Source: Pseudonocardia halophobica
GTDB taxonomy: Bacteria > Actinomycetota > Actinomycetes > Mycobacteriales > Pseudonocardiaceae
NCBI RefSeq assembly: GCF_027922425.1
Contig: NZ_BSFQ01000014.1
Span: 1-64,000, forward strand
Direction of reading: 5' to 3'
Length of the DNA stretch: 64,000 nt
This document shows positions 11,319-19,372 of this stretch, piece after piece. The notes under the pieces are model-generated. The model made no database searches and was not told the origin of the DNA. It worked only from the letters and a program-made list of their open reading frames with translations. Position numbers and translations under genes: made by a program. The first letter of the stretch is position 1. The number at the start of each line of letters is the position of its first letter.

Positions 11319-11818
11319 ACCGCTTCACCACGACCACCGAGTCGGAGGCCGTCGTCGCCGCCGAGCGCGGCGACATCTGGGCCGTCCTCACCGACCCGGA
11401 GCTGCTCCCCCGGCTCACCCCTCTGCTGACCAGCATCGAGACCGACGGCGACCGCTGGCGGTGGAGCATGATGCGGCTGGCCGTCCTCGGCGTGGGGATC
11501 CAGCCGACCTTCACCGAGCGGATGCGCTTCACCGACGGGCCCGAGGAGTCCCGCATCGACTTCACCCACGAGCCGCCCCCGGACACCCACGAGTTCACCG
11601 GCGCCGAGGGCTGGTACCGGCTGCGGGACGCCGGGGGCGGCACGCACCTGGCGATCCGGCTGACCCTGCACGTCGAGCTGCCGCTCTCCCGGCTCGCCTC
11701 CCCCGCCGTCGTCGGGCTGATGAACGTCACGCTGCAGCGCACCGGGGACCGGTTCGTCACCAACCTCCTGCGCCACCTCGACGCCGACGAGGTCCCGGGC
11801 AGCCGCGTCACCCGCTGA
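11315..11818 (+). CDS. SRPBCC (START-like) family protein
   Basis: The 167-aa product starts with an AERGDIWAVLTDPELLPRLTPL segment, the signature of the SRPBCC/polyketide-cyclase fold, a helix-grip hydrophobic cavity that binds lipophilic ligands. The middle and end (THLAIRLTLHVELPLSRLASPAV and a long C-terminal helix) fit. It is translationally coupled to the MarR gene by a GTGA overlap, so the two are co-expressed; a ligand-buffering or detoxifying partner is an inference. A strong terminator follows. Confidence 0.8.
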   Translation: MNRFTTTTESEAVVAAERGDIWAVLTDPELLPRLTPLLTSIETDGDRWRWSMMRLAVLGVGIQPTFTERMRFTDGPEESRIDFTHEPPPDTHEFTGAEGWYRLRDAGGGTHLAIRLTLHVELPLSRLASPAVVGLMNVTLQRTGDRFVTNLLRHLDADEVPGSRVTR

Positions 11819-11833
11819 TCCGCCCTGACCACG

Positions 11834-11870
11834 CCGGCGGCCCCCGACCACGCTGTCGGGGGGCCGCCGG
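11834..11870. terminator. Bidirectional hairpin terminator
   Basis: CCGGCGGCCCCCGAC pairs with GTCGGGGGGCCGCCGG around a CACGCT loop, with a single bulged G. It lies between the convergent ends of the SRPBCC gene and the amino-acid dehydrogenase; no T-run follows, as usual in high-GC actinobacteria. Confidence 0.75.
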
Positions 11871-11883
11871 GCCTACGGGAACG

Positions 11884-13170
11884 TCATGGGATCACGAGCG
11901 CATACCGCCCCGCGGTGTCGTCGAGGTCGCTCACGGCGAGGCCGAGGCCGGTCAGCCGCGGCGGGACGCCGTCGGACACCCAGCGGTCCAGTAGCAGCCG
12001 GACCTTGTCGGCCATCTGCGTGCGCAACATCGTGAAGGACTCCTCGGCGGTCACGGCGTCGTCGCAGGTCATGCCGACCCGGCCGAGCAGCAGCCACCAG
12101 GCCCAAGCCGCCGCGCCCGCGTTGGCCACGAAGTCCGGTACCACCGGGACGCCGCGGGCGGCGAGCATGGCCTCGGCCTCCGGCGTGGTGGCGGCGTTCG
12201 CGGCCTCGACGACGACCTTGGCGGCCACGTCGTAGCTGTTGTCCGGGGTGATCGCGTAGGAGATCGCGGCCGGCACGAAGACGTCGGCCGGCAGCCCGAC
12301 GACCGCGGAGCGGGGCAGGCGGGCGACGCCGGCGGGCAGCCGGGTGCGGTCGATCTCGCCGAAGCCGTCCCGCAGCTCGAGCAGGGCCGGGACGTCGAGG
12401 CCGTCCGGGTCGTAGAGGGTGCCGGCGGCGTCGGCCATCGCGACCACCCGCATGCCGGCCTCGTGCAGGTACCAGGCCGCGGCGCCGCCCATGGTGCCGA
12501 TGCCCTGGATCGCGACGGTGGTGCCCTCGACGGCCCAGCCGAAGGCGGAGGCGGCGCCGAGGCAGGCGTGCGCCACGCCGTAGCCGCCGATGACGTCGCC
12601 GAGCAGGCCTCCGGGGACGCGCGCGTCGAGGCCTCGGCGGACACGCTCGAGGGTCGCCGCGGGGTCGGCCGAGCGCGAGATGGCCGCGTGGTACGACTGG
12701 CCGAGCCCGATCCGCTCGAACACCTCGTCGATCAGGTGCTGCGGCACGCCGAGGTCCTCGGCGGTCACCCAGTGGCCGTCGATCCACGGGCGCATGGCCT
12801 GGCAGAAGCGCTCCAGCACGCCGATCGCGCGCGGATCCTTCGGGTCGAAGTCGATGCCGCCCTTGGCCCCGCCGACGGGCAGGTCGAAGGCGGCGGTCTT
12901 CGCGGCCATGCCCCGGGCCAGGTCCTCGACCTCGGCCAGGGTGCAGCCGGCGCGCATGCGGGTGCCGCCGGTCGCGATGCCGGACCGCAGCGTGTGCACG
13001 ACGAGGTGGCCGCGGGCGCCGGTGACGGGGTCGGTCCACGTCACGCGCAGGTAGGGCTCGCGGTCCCGCGGGGCGGGAGCGGCGGCCGCGGGAAGGACTG
13101 CGGGCACCGGCGCGGCCGGCACCTCGATCGGCGTTCCCAGCGGCCCCATCGGCTCCTGCATCGTGGTCAC
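11884..13170 (-). CDS. Glu/Leu/Phe/Val dehydrogenase
   Basis: The 428-aa NAD(P)-dependent amino-acid dehydrogenase contains the catalytic-lysine segment PVGGAKGGIDFDP (near residue 108), the TAEDLGVPQ loop and the dinucleotide motif IQGIGTMGG. The family reversibly deaminates glutamate or branched/aromatic amino acids; which one cannot be read off. It has a 40-residue Pro/Ala-rich N-terminal extension. The GTG at 13170 is chosen because GGGAGG is 9 bases upstream; an ATG at 13161 is possible. Divergent from a LysR gene, with a 32-bp dyad between them that may control it. Confidence 0.9.
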   Translation of the reverse strand: MTTMQEPMGPLGTPIEVPAAPVPAVLPAAAAPAPRDREPYLRVTWTDPVTGARGHLVVHTLRSGIATGGTRMRAGCTLAEVEDLARGMAAKTAAFDLPVGGAKGGIDFDPKDPRAIGVLERFCQAMRPWIDGHWVTAEDLGVPQHLIDEVFERIGLGQSYHAAISRSADPAATLERVRRGLDARVPGGLLGDVIGGYGVAHACLGAASAFGWAVEGTTVAIQGIGTMGGAAAWYLHEAGMRVVAMADAAGTLYDPDGLDVPALLELRDGFGEIDRTRLPAGVARLPRSAVVGLPADVFVPAAISYAITPDNSYDVAAKVVVEAANAATTPEAEAMLAARGVPVVPDFVANAGAAAWAWWLLLGRVGMTCDDAVTAEESFTMLRTQMADKVRLLLDRWVSDGVPPRLTGLGLAVSDLDDTAGRYALVIP

Positions 13171-13315
13171 GTCGGCGGACCTCCCGGTCTGCTGCTCGGG
13201 GCACGACGGACCGCGCCGGGCCCGTCGGGGCGGCGGCGTGAGGGTCGTGCCGGGGTGGCCGGCGATCTCCGCCGGTGCCCCCACTGTGCGGCAGCGGCGC
13301 GGCCGGCGTCCATCA

Positions 13316-13347
13316 AGGAATCGTGGAGGATCGCGTTCACGGTTCCT
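13316..13347. promoter_or_regulatory. LysR-type dyad AGGAATCGTG-N12-CACGGTTCCT
   Basis: Two 10-bp arms match at 9 of 10 positions around a 12-bp spacer, 34 bases upstream of the LysR start and about 150 bases from the divergent dehydrogenase. LysR proteins bind such interrupted dyads and usually control the divergent gene and themselves. Confidence 0.55.
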
Positions 13348-13381
13348 GCACGAGCGGAACCGCCCGCCTACGGTGGGCGCC

Positions 13382-14371
13382 GTGGAGCTCTCCCTGTCGC
13401 GCCTGCGCATGCTCCGGGAGCTGCACCGGCGGGGCACGGTCACCGCCGCGGCGGCGGCCCTGCACTACACCGCGTCGGCCGTGTCGCAGCAGCTCGCCCA
13501 GCTGGAACGGGACGTCGGCGGCACCCTCTTCGAGCGGCTCGGCCGCCGGGTGCAGCTCACCGAGCTGGGCATGGTCCTCGCCGAGCACGCCGAGGAGATC
13601 CTGGCCTCGGTGGAGCGCGCCGAGCTCGCCGTCGAGGAGGCCCAGCAGGCCCGGTCGGTGCGGCTGACCGCCGGGGTCTGGGCCTCGGTGGCCTCCGGCC
13701 TGCTGCCCGACGCGCTGGCCTCGCTCGCCGCCGAGCACCCCGGCATCCAGGTGCGGACCCGCGAGCTCGCGCCCGAGGAGACCGCCGGCGCGGTCCGGGA
13801 CGGCGCCCTCGACTTCTCGTTCGTGATCGACTACTCCGGGCACCCCATGTCCTGGGATCCCGCGCTGACCCGGGAGGTCGTGGCCGTCGAGCGGCTGTAC
13901 GCGGCGGTCCCGGCCGGCACCGTGCCGGGCGCGACGGTCACCCTCGGCGAGCTGGCCGACCAGCCGTGGATCCTCGCCGGACCGCGCTCGCACTTCGGCC
14001 GCGCGGTGCGCGTCGCCTGCCGCCGCGCCGGCTTCGACCCCGCCACCACCCACGAGGTCGAGGAACAGTTCACCGCGCTGGCCCTGGTCGCGGCCGGACT
14101 CGGCGTCACGCTGGTCTCGGACCTCGGGCTGGTGCAGCGCCCGCCCGGCACGGACGACGCGATCGACGTCGTCGCCCTCACCGAGCCCGTCATGCGCACC
14201 GTCTCGATCGCCTACCGGACCAGGGCCACCCGGCGGCCCGCGCTGCACCTGGTGATCGCGGCGGTCCGGGAGGCGGCCGCGGCGAAGGGGCTGGGGGCGG
14301 AGGCGAGCTTCGGGCTGCCCGCCACGGACGGCGCTGCGGACCCGCACGGTCCGCGGCTGCCGCTCCCCTGA
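13382..14371 (+). CDS. LysR family transcriptional regulator
   Basis: A 329-aa LysR-type regulator with an N-terminal winged helix-turn-helix (residues 1-60, GTVTAAAAALHYTASAVSQQ, then LERDVGGTLFERLGRRVQLTE) and a periplasmic-binding-fold effector domain beginning near residue 92. GTG at 13382 follows TACGGT by 7 bases and has no Shine-Dalgarno, so it is probably leaderless. It faces the amino-acid dehydrogenase and likely regulates it in response to an amino acid or its keto acid (inference). The last 40 residues are low-complexity. Confidence 0.9.
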   Translation: MELSLSRLRMLRELHRRGTVTAAAAALHYTASAVSQQLAQLERDVGGTLFERLGRRVQLTELGMVLAEHAEEILASVERAELAVEEAQQARSVRLTAGVWASVASGLLPDALASLAAEHPGIQVRTRELAPEETAGAVRDGALDFSFVIDYSGHPMSWDPALTREVVAVERLYAAVPAGTVPGATVTLGELADQPWILAGPRSHFGRAVRVACRRAGFDPATTHEVEEQFTALALVAAGLGVTLVSDLGLVQRPPGTDDAIDVVALTEPVMRTVSIAYRTRATRRPALHLVIAAVREAAAAKGLGAEASFGLPATDGAADPHGPRLPLP

Positions 14372-14374
14372 CCG

Positions 14375-15337
14375 TCAGCCCTGCAGCTGGGCCCAGACCT
14401 CCTGGTCGCGCTCGGCCGTCCAGATGACGGGGCGCTCGACGCCGGACAGCTCGTCCCACAGCCGCGAGACGTCGAACGGCAGGCAGTGCTCGAAGATCGG
14501 CCAGTGCCCGTAGTCGTCCACCAGCGCCGCGTGCGTGGCCTCGAACGCCTCCTTCAGCGTCCCGCCCCGCTCCTGCACCCCGCCGACCTCGCGGATCATC
14601 ACCTGCAGGAACCCGCGGGTCTGCTCGATCGCCGCGTCGACGGCCGCGCGGCCCTGGGTGACCGCGCCGCGCCCGCCGACGAGCTGCTCGGCGCCCACCG
14701 CCCTGACCCGGTCGAGGGTGCCGCCCGCCCAGTCCCGGTGGAACGCGTCGCCGGTGTACAGCGCCGCCTCGGCCTCGACGAGGTCGCCGGCGAAGAGGAT
14801 CCTCTGCCGCGGCAGCCAGGCGGTGATGTCGCCCTCGGTGTGCCCGCGCCCGTGGTACTGCAGCACCAGGTCACCCCGGTCGCCCCCGAGGTCGATCGTC
14901 AGCCGGTCGGCGAACGTGAGCGTCGGCCACGTCAGCCCCGGCACCGAGTCCGCCGCCTCGGCCAGCCGCGGCATCCGCGCGAACTCGCTGGCCCAGTCCT
15001 CCTTGCCGCGCTCGGCGATCAGGGCCCGCGTGGTCTCGTGCGCGACGATGATCTCCGCGTCGAACGCGCTGGCCCCCAGCACCCGCACGGCGTGGTAGTG
15101 CGAGAGCACGAGGTAGCGGATCGGCTTGTCGGTGTGCTCGCGCAGCCGGGTCAGCCACTTCCGCGCGGCCACGGGCGTGGCCAGGGCCTCGAAGCAGACG
15201 AGGAAGTCCTCCCCCTCGACCGCCCCGATGTTCGGGTCGCCCTCGGCCGTGAGCGCGTAGACGCCGTCGGCCAGGATCTCGAGCGTCTGCTCCTTCGCGG
15301 CCAGGTCGGCCGACGAGGCGAAGGGCTTGGCGGCCAT
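14375..15337 (-). CDS. Metallo-beta-lactamase-fold protein with an atypical metal motif
   Basis: This 320-aa protein has the order of beta-strands and helices of the MBL fold: DGVYALTAEGDPNIG near the start, SHYHAVRVLGASAF near residue 80, GRGHTEGDITAWLP near 163 and FAGDLVEAE near 182. Where active hydrolases have HxHxDH, this one has HYHAVR, losing the Asp and third His; the later His (GRGHTEGD) and Asp (AGDL) ligands are kept. A whole subfamily shares the SHYHAVR form, so it is not simply decay. The gene follows the MHS transporter by 13 bases and is in its operon, so it may act on the imported compound. Confidence 0.8.
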   Translation of the reverse strand: MAAKPFASSADLAAKEQTLEILADGVYALTAEGDPNIGAVEGEDFLVCFEALATPVAARKWLTRLREHTDKPIRYLVLSHYHAVRVLGASAFDAEIIVAHETTRALIAERGKEDWASEFARMPRLAEAADSVPGLTWPTLTFADRLTIDLGGDRGDLVLQYHGRGHTEGDITAWLPRQRILFAGDLVEAEAALYTGDAFHRDWAGGTLDRVRAVGAEQLVGGRGAVTQGRAAVDAAIEQTRGFLQVMIREVGGVQERGGTLKEAFEATHAALVDDYGHWPIFEHCLPFDVSRLWDELSGVERPVIWTAERDQEVWAQLQG

Positions 15338-15350
15338 GGTGTCCTCCTGC

Positions 15351-16679
15351 TCAGCTCGCGGTGACGAAGGCTTCGCGCTCGGCGGGCGTGCCCTCGCGCA
15401 GGGCCAGCACCGCGGCCAGCGTGACCAGGCACATCAGGAACATGTAGGCGGAGACCGACAGCGAGGTCCCGGTGACCGCGATCAGCCAGGTCGCCAGCAG
15501 GGGCGCGAACCCGCCGCCCAGGATGGCACCGAACGCGTAGGCGAACGAGACGCCGGAGTAGCGGACCGGCGCCGGGAACATCTCCGCGTAGGTCGCGGCC
15601 TGCTGCCCGTAGGTGAGGCCGAGGCCGAAGGCCAGCACCACGACCGCGACGATCAGCAGCCCGACCGAGCGGGTGTCGAAGAGCAGGAAGAACGGGAAGC
15701 ACCACGCGGCCAGCGCGACGATCCCGATCAGGTAGGTGCGCCGGCGCCCCCAGGTGTCCGACCAGCGCCCCGCCATCAGCGTGAACACGCCCCAGGCCAC
15801 GGCCCCGACCATGCCGACGACCAGCATCGTCGTGCTGGAGAGCCCGAGCTGGCGCGTGCCGTAGGAGGTGATGAACGCGATGAGGATGTAGCCGATCATG
15901 TTGTTGGCGACGAACAGCCCGATCGCCACGAGCAGCTCGCGGCGGTTCTTCCGCAGCACCTCGGCCAGCGGGGCGGACCGGCGCTCGCGACGGTCCCGCA
16001 GGTCCTCGAACACCGGGCTCTCCGAGACCCGCGCCCGCACCCAGAACCCGACGACGATCAGCACGATCGACAGCAGGAACGGGATCCGCCAGCCCCACGC
16101 CTGGAACTGCTCCGGGGTGGTCGTCGCCGACACGGCGAAGAAGACGAGGTTGGCCAGCAGCAGCCCGATCGGCACGCCGATCTGCGGATAGGCGCCGTAG
16201 TAGCCGCGCCGCCCGGGCGGGGCGTGCTCGACCGACATCATCGCGGCGCCGCCCCACTCGCCACCGGCGGAGAGGCCCTGCAGCATCCGCAGGGCGACCA
16301 GCAGGATCGGGGCCGCGACGCCGATCGAGGCGTACGAGGGCAGCAGGCCGACGCCGACCGTCGACAGGCCCATCAGCAGCAGCGTGCCGACCAGCACCGG
16401 CTTGCGGCCGAACCGGTCGCCGAGGTGCCCGGACACCACGCCGCCGATCGGGCGGGCGATGAAGGAGACGCCGATCGTCGCGAAGGAGGCGAGCAGGGCC
16501 GCGGTGCCGTCGAGGCCCGGGAAGAACTGCTTGCCGAACACCAGGCCGGCGGCCGAGGCGTAGACGAAGAAGTCGTACCACTCGATGGTCGTGCCGACGA
16601 GGCTCGCGCCGATCACCCGGCGCAGCTGGCTCGACGGCGGGTGGACCGCCGAGGCGGCCGATCCCGGGGTCTGCGTCAT
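15351..16679 (-). CDS. MHS-type MFS transporter
   Basis: A 442-aa 12-helix major facilitator of the metabolite:H+ symporter family (citrate/alpha-ketoglutarate/proline/shikimate type). Diagnostic signs are EWYDFFVYASAAGLVF in helix 1, GHLGDRFGRKPVLVG in the 2-3 loop and LRMLQGLSAGGEWGGA in helix 4. The ATG at 16679 is preceded by AGGGGAC. It heads an operon with the MBL-fold gene, and a 20-bp palindrome sits 32 bases upstream of the start, downstream of a co-directional MarR gene. The substrate is probably an organic acid or aromatic acid, by family. Confidence 0.92.
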   Translation of the reverse strand: MTQTPGSAASAVHPPSSQLRRVIGASLVGTTIEWYDFFVYASAAGLVFGKQFFPGLDGTAALLASFATIGVSFIARPIGGVVSGHLGDRFGRKPVLVGTLLLMGLSTVGVGLLPSYASIGVAAPILLVALRMLQGLSAGGEWGGAAMMSVEHAPPGRRGYYGAYPQIGVPIGLLLANLVFFAVSATTTPEQFQAWGWRIPFLLSIVLIVVGFWVRARVSESPVFEDLRDRRERRSAPLAEVLRKNRRELLVAIGLFVANNMIGYILIAFITSYGTRQLGLSSTTMLVVGMVGAVAWGVFTLMAGRWSDTWGRRRTYLIGIVALAAWCFPFFLLFDTRSVGLLIVAVVVLAFGLGLTYGQQAATYAEMFPAPVRYSGVSFAYAFGAILGGGFAPLLATWLIAVTGTSLSVSAYMFLMCLVTLAAVLALREGTPAEREAFVTAS

Positions 16680-16710
16680 CGGAAGTCCCCTCGTTCCCGG
16701 CGCTGGGAAA

Positions 16711-16730
16711 ACGGTCAAAGCCTTGACCGT
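16711..16730. promoter_or_regulatory. Perfect 20-bp operator ACGGTCAA-AGCC-TTGACCGT
   Basis: Eight-base arms match exactly around a 4-base centre. It lies between the end of the MarR gene and the start of the MHS transporter, where it would block the transporter promoter. The minus strand contains a TTGACC that could be the -35. Confidence 0.65.
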
Positions 16731-16779
16731 GCGGAACGGTAACCCGTCCCGGGCCCGACGGCCAGGGGTCCGGCCCGGT

Positions 16780-17313
16780 TCAGCGCCGGTTGACCCACTC
16801 CGCGGCGTGGGCGGCGCCGGCGAGCTTGGCGAGCAGCCCGTTGAGGGCGGCGAGGTCCTCGGGGTCGAGCAGCCGGGCCCACTCGGACTCGCGGGCGTTG
16901 TGCCGCAGGAAGGTCTCCTCGATCGCCGCGGTGCCCTTCTCCGTGAGCGCGAGGACCACCGAGCGGCCGTCGGCCGAGCCGGGCGTGCGGTCGAGCAGGC
17001 CGGCGGCGCTGAGCGTGTTCGTCAGGGCGGAGACGGCGGCCCGGCTCATCCCGGACAGCTCGGCCGCCCGCCGGGACTCCTGCGGCCCGGCCACCCAGAT
17101 CGTGAAGAGCAGGCGCCAGGCCGACCAGCTCCAGCCCGCGGGGCGGTGCACCGTCGACTCCAGGTCGTAGACCAGCCCGCTCGCGACCCGCGTGAGCAGC
17201 AGGACCATGGCCATCGCCGAGCGGTCGGTCCCCGGGAGCCGGCGCTGGGTCTCGTCGATGGCGATGCCGGCGAGGGACAGGAAGTCGCTGTCGGGCGGGG
17301 GGTCGACGGACAC
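16780..17313 (-). CDS. MarR family regulator upstream of the MHS transporter
   Basis: The 177-aa protein has a MarR winged helix: SAWRLLFTIWVAGPQESRRA, then AELSGMSRAAVSALTNTL (recognition helix) and the wing TPGSADGRSVVLALT. GC content and codon use match its neighbours. It is transcribed in the same direction as the transporter/MBL operon and separated by 100 bases holding the 20-bp palindrome, so it is the natural regulator. The ATG at 17313 is the first in frame; no better start is seen. Confidence 0.88.
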   Translation of the reverse strand: MSVDPPPDSDFLSLAGIAIDETQRRLPGTDRSAMAMVLLLTRVASGLVYDLESTVHRPAGWSWSAWRLLFTIWVAGPQESRRAAELSGMSRAAVSALTNTLSAAGLLDRTPGSADGRSVVLALTEKGTAAIEETFLRHNARESEWARLLDPEDLAALNGLLAKLAGAAHAAEWVNRR

Positions 17314-17686
17314 GGCCGGATCCTACGGCCGTCCACCGGGGAGCGGCCGGACGCCGCCCACCGGTCGACGAGCGAGTCCTGCACGGAGCCGTGGCCCTGG
17401 AACCCGCAGGAGCCGACCGACTCCTGCGAGTCGATCCGCACCACCCGACCGGCCCGGACCGCGGGCAGGCCCGCCCACAGCGGCGAGCCCTTTAGCTCGA
17501 CGAACCCCCCGATCACCCGCTCGGCCTCCGCCCCCCGCCCCACCGCGGCCGCGGCGAGGAGGTCGACCTCGGGATCGCCCGCGCTACGGCCGCCCTGGGC
17601 GAGCTCGCCGCCGATCCCGGCAGGCCGGTCGGGGACGTCCTCGACGAGCTCACGCGCGGAGCCCCGCCGCCCCCGTGGCGCCGGGG
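17314..17686. other. Spacer with probable coding debris
   Basis: No intact gene is seen in this 373-base stretch. On the minus strand a peptide resembling a substrate-binding-protein tail is readable (separate entry). On the plus strand 17550-17660 reads GEEVDLGIARATAALGELAA then DPGRPVGDVLDELT, which resembles the end of a SpoIIE/PP2C-type phosphatase domain but has no start or partner. Both readings are weak; the stretch may be a graveyard of deleted genes. Confidence 0.35.
17356..17525 (-). pseudogene. Possible C-terminal fragment of an iron-siderophore substrate-binding protein
   Basis: The minus strand reads ELKGSPLWAGLPAVRAGRVV, then RIDSQESVGSCGFQGHGSVQ and DSLVDRW. The block 'PLWxxLPAVRAGRV' followed by an Asp/Ser turn and a final amphipathic helix is typical of the last 50 residues of FecB/BtuF-type periplasmic binding proteins. 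There is no upstream domain, no start, and the frame runs on into MarR without a stop. Only this short resemblance supports it. Confidence 0.3.
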
Positions 17687-18055
17687 TCAGGCGTCGCTGC
17701 TCGCCAGCAGGCGCTCGGCGGCCGCCCGCTCGCACTCCTGGACGCTCCCCGGCAGGGCGTCGCGCAGGGACCAGCGGGACACCGTGCCGTCCGGCCCGGT
17801 GAGCAGGCCGCGGGCCAGCGCGGCGTCGATCCGGCTGCGGACCTCGTCCTCGAGGTCGACGTCGCACGCGAACAGCACGCGCAGCCGCACCCGGCTGCCG
17901 GCCCGCGACGACGCGGTGTGGTGCGACGCGATCGGGCACGGCGGCTCGTGCTCCCAGGTCCCGCACAACGCGGCGGTGATCGCGGCGCCCGGGGCGGCCC
18001 GGTCGCCGTCCTCGGCGAGCTCGATCTCGGCGGTGTGCGCGAAGGCGGAACGCAT
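17687..18055 (-). CDS. Small protein of unknown function
   Basis: This 122-aa product is not recognised. It starts MRSAFAHTAEIELAEDGDRA and contains an apparent CGTWEHEPPCPIASHHT segment with two Cys and two His that could bind metal, followed by RLRVLFACDVDLEDEVRSRI and a C-terminal WSLRDALPGS. The pattern (short alpha/beta, Cys/His patch in the middle) suggests a soluble protein. The ATG at 18055 follows CATGCT by 6 bases (possible leaderless start). It is divergent from the GT87 gene. Confidence 0.65.
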   Translation of the reverse strand: MRSAFAHTAEIELAEDGDRAAPGAAITAALCGTWEHEPPCPIASHHTASSRAGSRVRLRVLFACDVDLEDEVRSRIDAALARGLLTGPDGTVSRWSLRDALPGSVQECERAAAERLLASSDA

Positions 18056-18138
18056 GGCGCCAGCATGGCAGAAGATGTGTTCGCCGTCACACTCGCCCGG
18101 TTCGCGGCGGCAGCGAGCCGCCGTCCTACGGTCACCCG

Positions 18139-19281
18139 GTGACGCTCCCCCGCCCACGCGTCCGCGCCCGCACCGCCTGGACGGGGGCCGCGGTGCTGGT
18201 CGCGCTGCAGCTCGCCGTGCTCGCGGCCTGGCCCGGCGCGCACGCGCTGATGATCGACCTGCAGGTCTACCGGGCCGGCGGCGAGCACGTGCTGCACCAC
18301 CAGCCGTTGTACGCCGGCGGGGTCCTGCTCGACCTGCCGTTCGTGTACCCGCCGGTGGCCGCGGTGCTGTTCGTGCCGTTGACGCTGCTCCCGCTGCCGC
18401 TGCTCAAGATCTTCTGGACCGCGCTCGGAGTGGTGCTGCTCGTGCTGGTGGTGCGGCGGTCGGCCGCACTGGTGGGGACCGTGCTGCCGGCCGGCACGGT
18501 CGCGCTGCTGGTGGCGACCGCGCTGTGGCTCGACCCGGTGCGGACGACGTTCTACCTCGGGCAGATCAACGTCGTGCTGCTCGCGCTGGTGTTGCTCGAT
18601 CTCACCGGTCGCCCGTCGCGGTGGCGCGGCGCCGGGGTGGGGCTGGCCGCGGCGCTCAAGCTCACGCCGCTGCTGTTCGTGGTGTACCTGCTGCTCGTCG
18701 GGCGGCGACGGGAGGCGGCCGTCGCCGTCGGGACGTTCGTGGCGGCCACGGGGCTCGGGTTCGCCCTCGCGCCGGTCGAGTCGGTGCAGTACTGGGTGCG
18801 CGGGACGTTCGCGGCCGCGAACCGGATCTCGGACGTCGCCGCGACCAGCAACCACTCGCTCGACGGCCTGGTGGCCCGGGTTCTCGGCGAGAACGTGCCG
18901 GTCTACCTGGTGCTGGCCGCGCTGCTGACCGCCGCCGCACTGACCGTCGCGGTGCGGGCCCACCGGCGCGGGGACGACCTGCTCGCGCTCGTCATGGTCG
19001 GCCTCGCCTCCGCAGCGGTCGCGCCCTTCGCCTGGTCGCACCACTTCGTGTGGTGCGTCCCGCTGCTCGTGCTCCTGACCGTCCGGCACGCCCGGATCGG
19101 GCTCGCGGCGCTGCTGCTGGTGACCGCGGCCGTGGTCACGAGGCTGCCCGGGCCCGAGGTCGGCCCCATCCCCGCGACCGGCGCGATCTCCCTGCAGCCC
19201 GACGTCTACCTCGCCGGATTCGTCCTCGTCCTCGCCGCGGCAGTTCTCCAGCCCCGACCGAATCGCATTATGGTTCCATAA
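18139..19281 (+). CDS. GT87 (DUF2029) mannosyltransferase-like membrane glycosyltransferase
   Basis: A 380-aa polytopic protein with about ten membrane segments and the GT-C features of family GT87: the first extracytoplasmic loop has MIDLQVYRAGGEHVLHHQPLY with the conserved Asp, followed by FVYPPVAA, and AALKLTPLLFVVYLL later. Relatives in mycobacteria add alpha-1,2 mannose from polyprenyl-phosphomannose to lipomannan or PIMs. The acceptor here is unknown. GTG 18139 follows TACGGT by 6 bases, a leaderless arrangement. Confidence 0.85.
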   Translation: MTLPRPRVRARTAWTGAAVLVALQLAVLAAWPGAHALMIDLQVYRAGGEHVLHHQPLYAGGVLLDLPFVYPPVAAVLFVPLTLLPLPLLKIFWTALGVVLLVLVVRRSAALVGTVLPAGTVALLVATALWLDPVRTTFYLGQINVVLLALVLLDLTGRPSRWRGAGVGLAAALKLTPLLFVVYLLLVGRRREAAVAVGTFVAATGLGFALAPVESVQYWVRGTFAAANRISDVAATSNHSLDGLVARVLGENVPVYLVLAALLTAAALTVAVRAHRRGDDLLALVMVGLASAAVAPFAWSHHFVWCVPLLVLLTVRHARIGLAALLLVTAAVVTRLPGPEVGPIPATGAISLQPDVYLAGFVLVLAAAVLQPRPNRIMVP

Positions 19282-19322
19282 CGCCGATTCGACGCCGCAA
19301 TTCGGACGTCATGGAACCATGA
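19268..19322. promoter_or_regulatory. Pair of 14-bp palindromes upstream of the nickel/cobalt transporter
   Basis: TTATGG-TT-CCATAA (19268-19281) and TCATGG-AA-CCATGA (19309-19322) are each perfect in their arms and their centres are 41 bases apart, about four helical turns. The first includes the GT87 stop codon. They precede the HoxN-type gene by about 50-100 bases and are the most AT-rich spot for kilobases. A metal-responsive operator pair is the first guess; a large GT87 terminator hairpin is the alternative, since the two copies can also pair with each other. Confidence 0.55.
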
Positions 19323-19372
19323 TGCGGACCTTGCGAAACGGCACGCGCACACGGTCTTCCACCTGAAGAACT

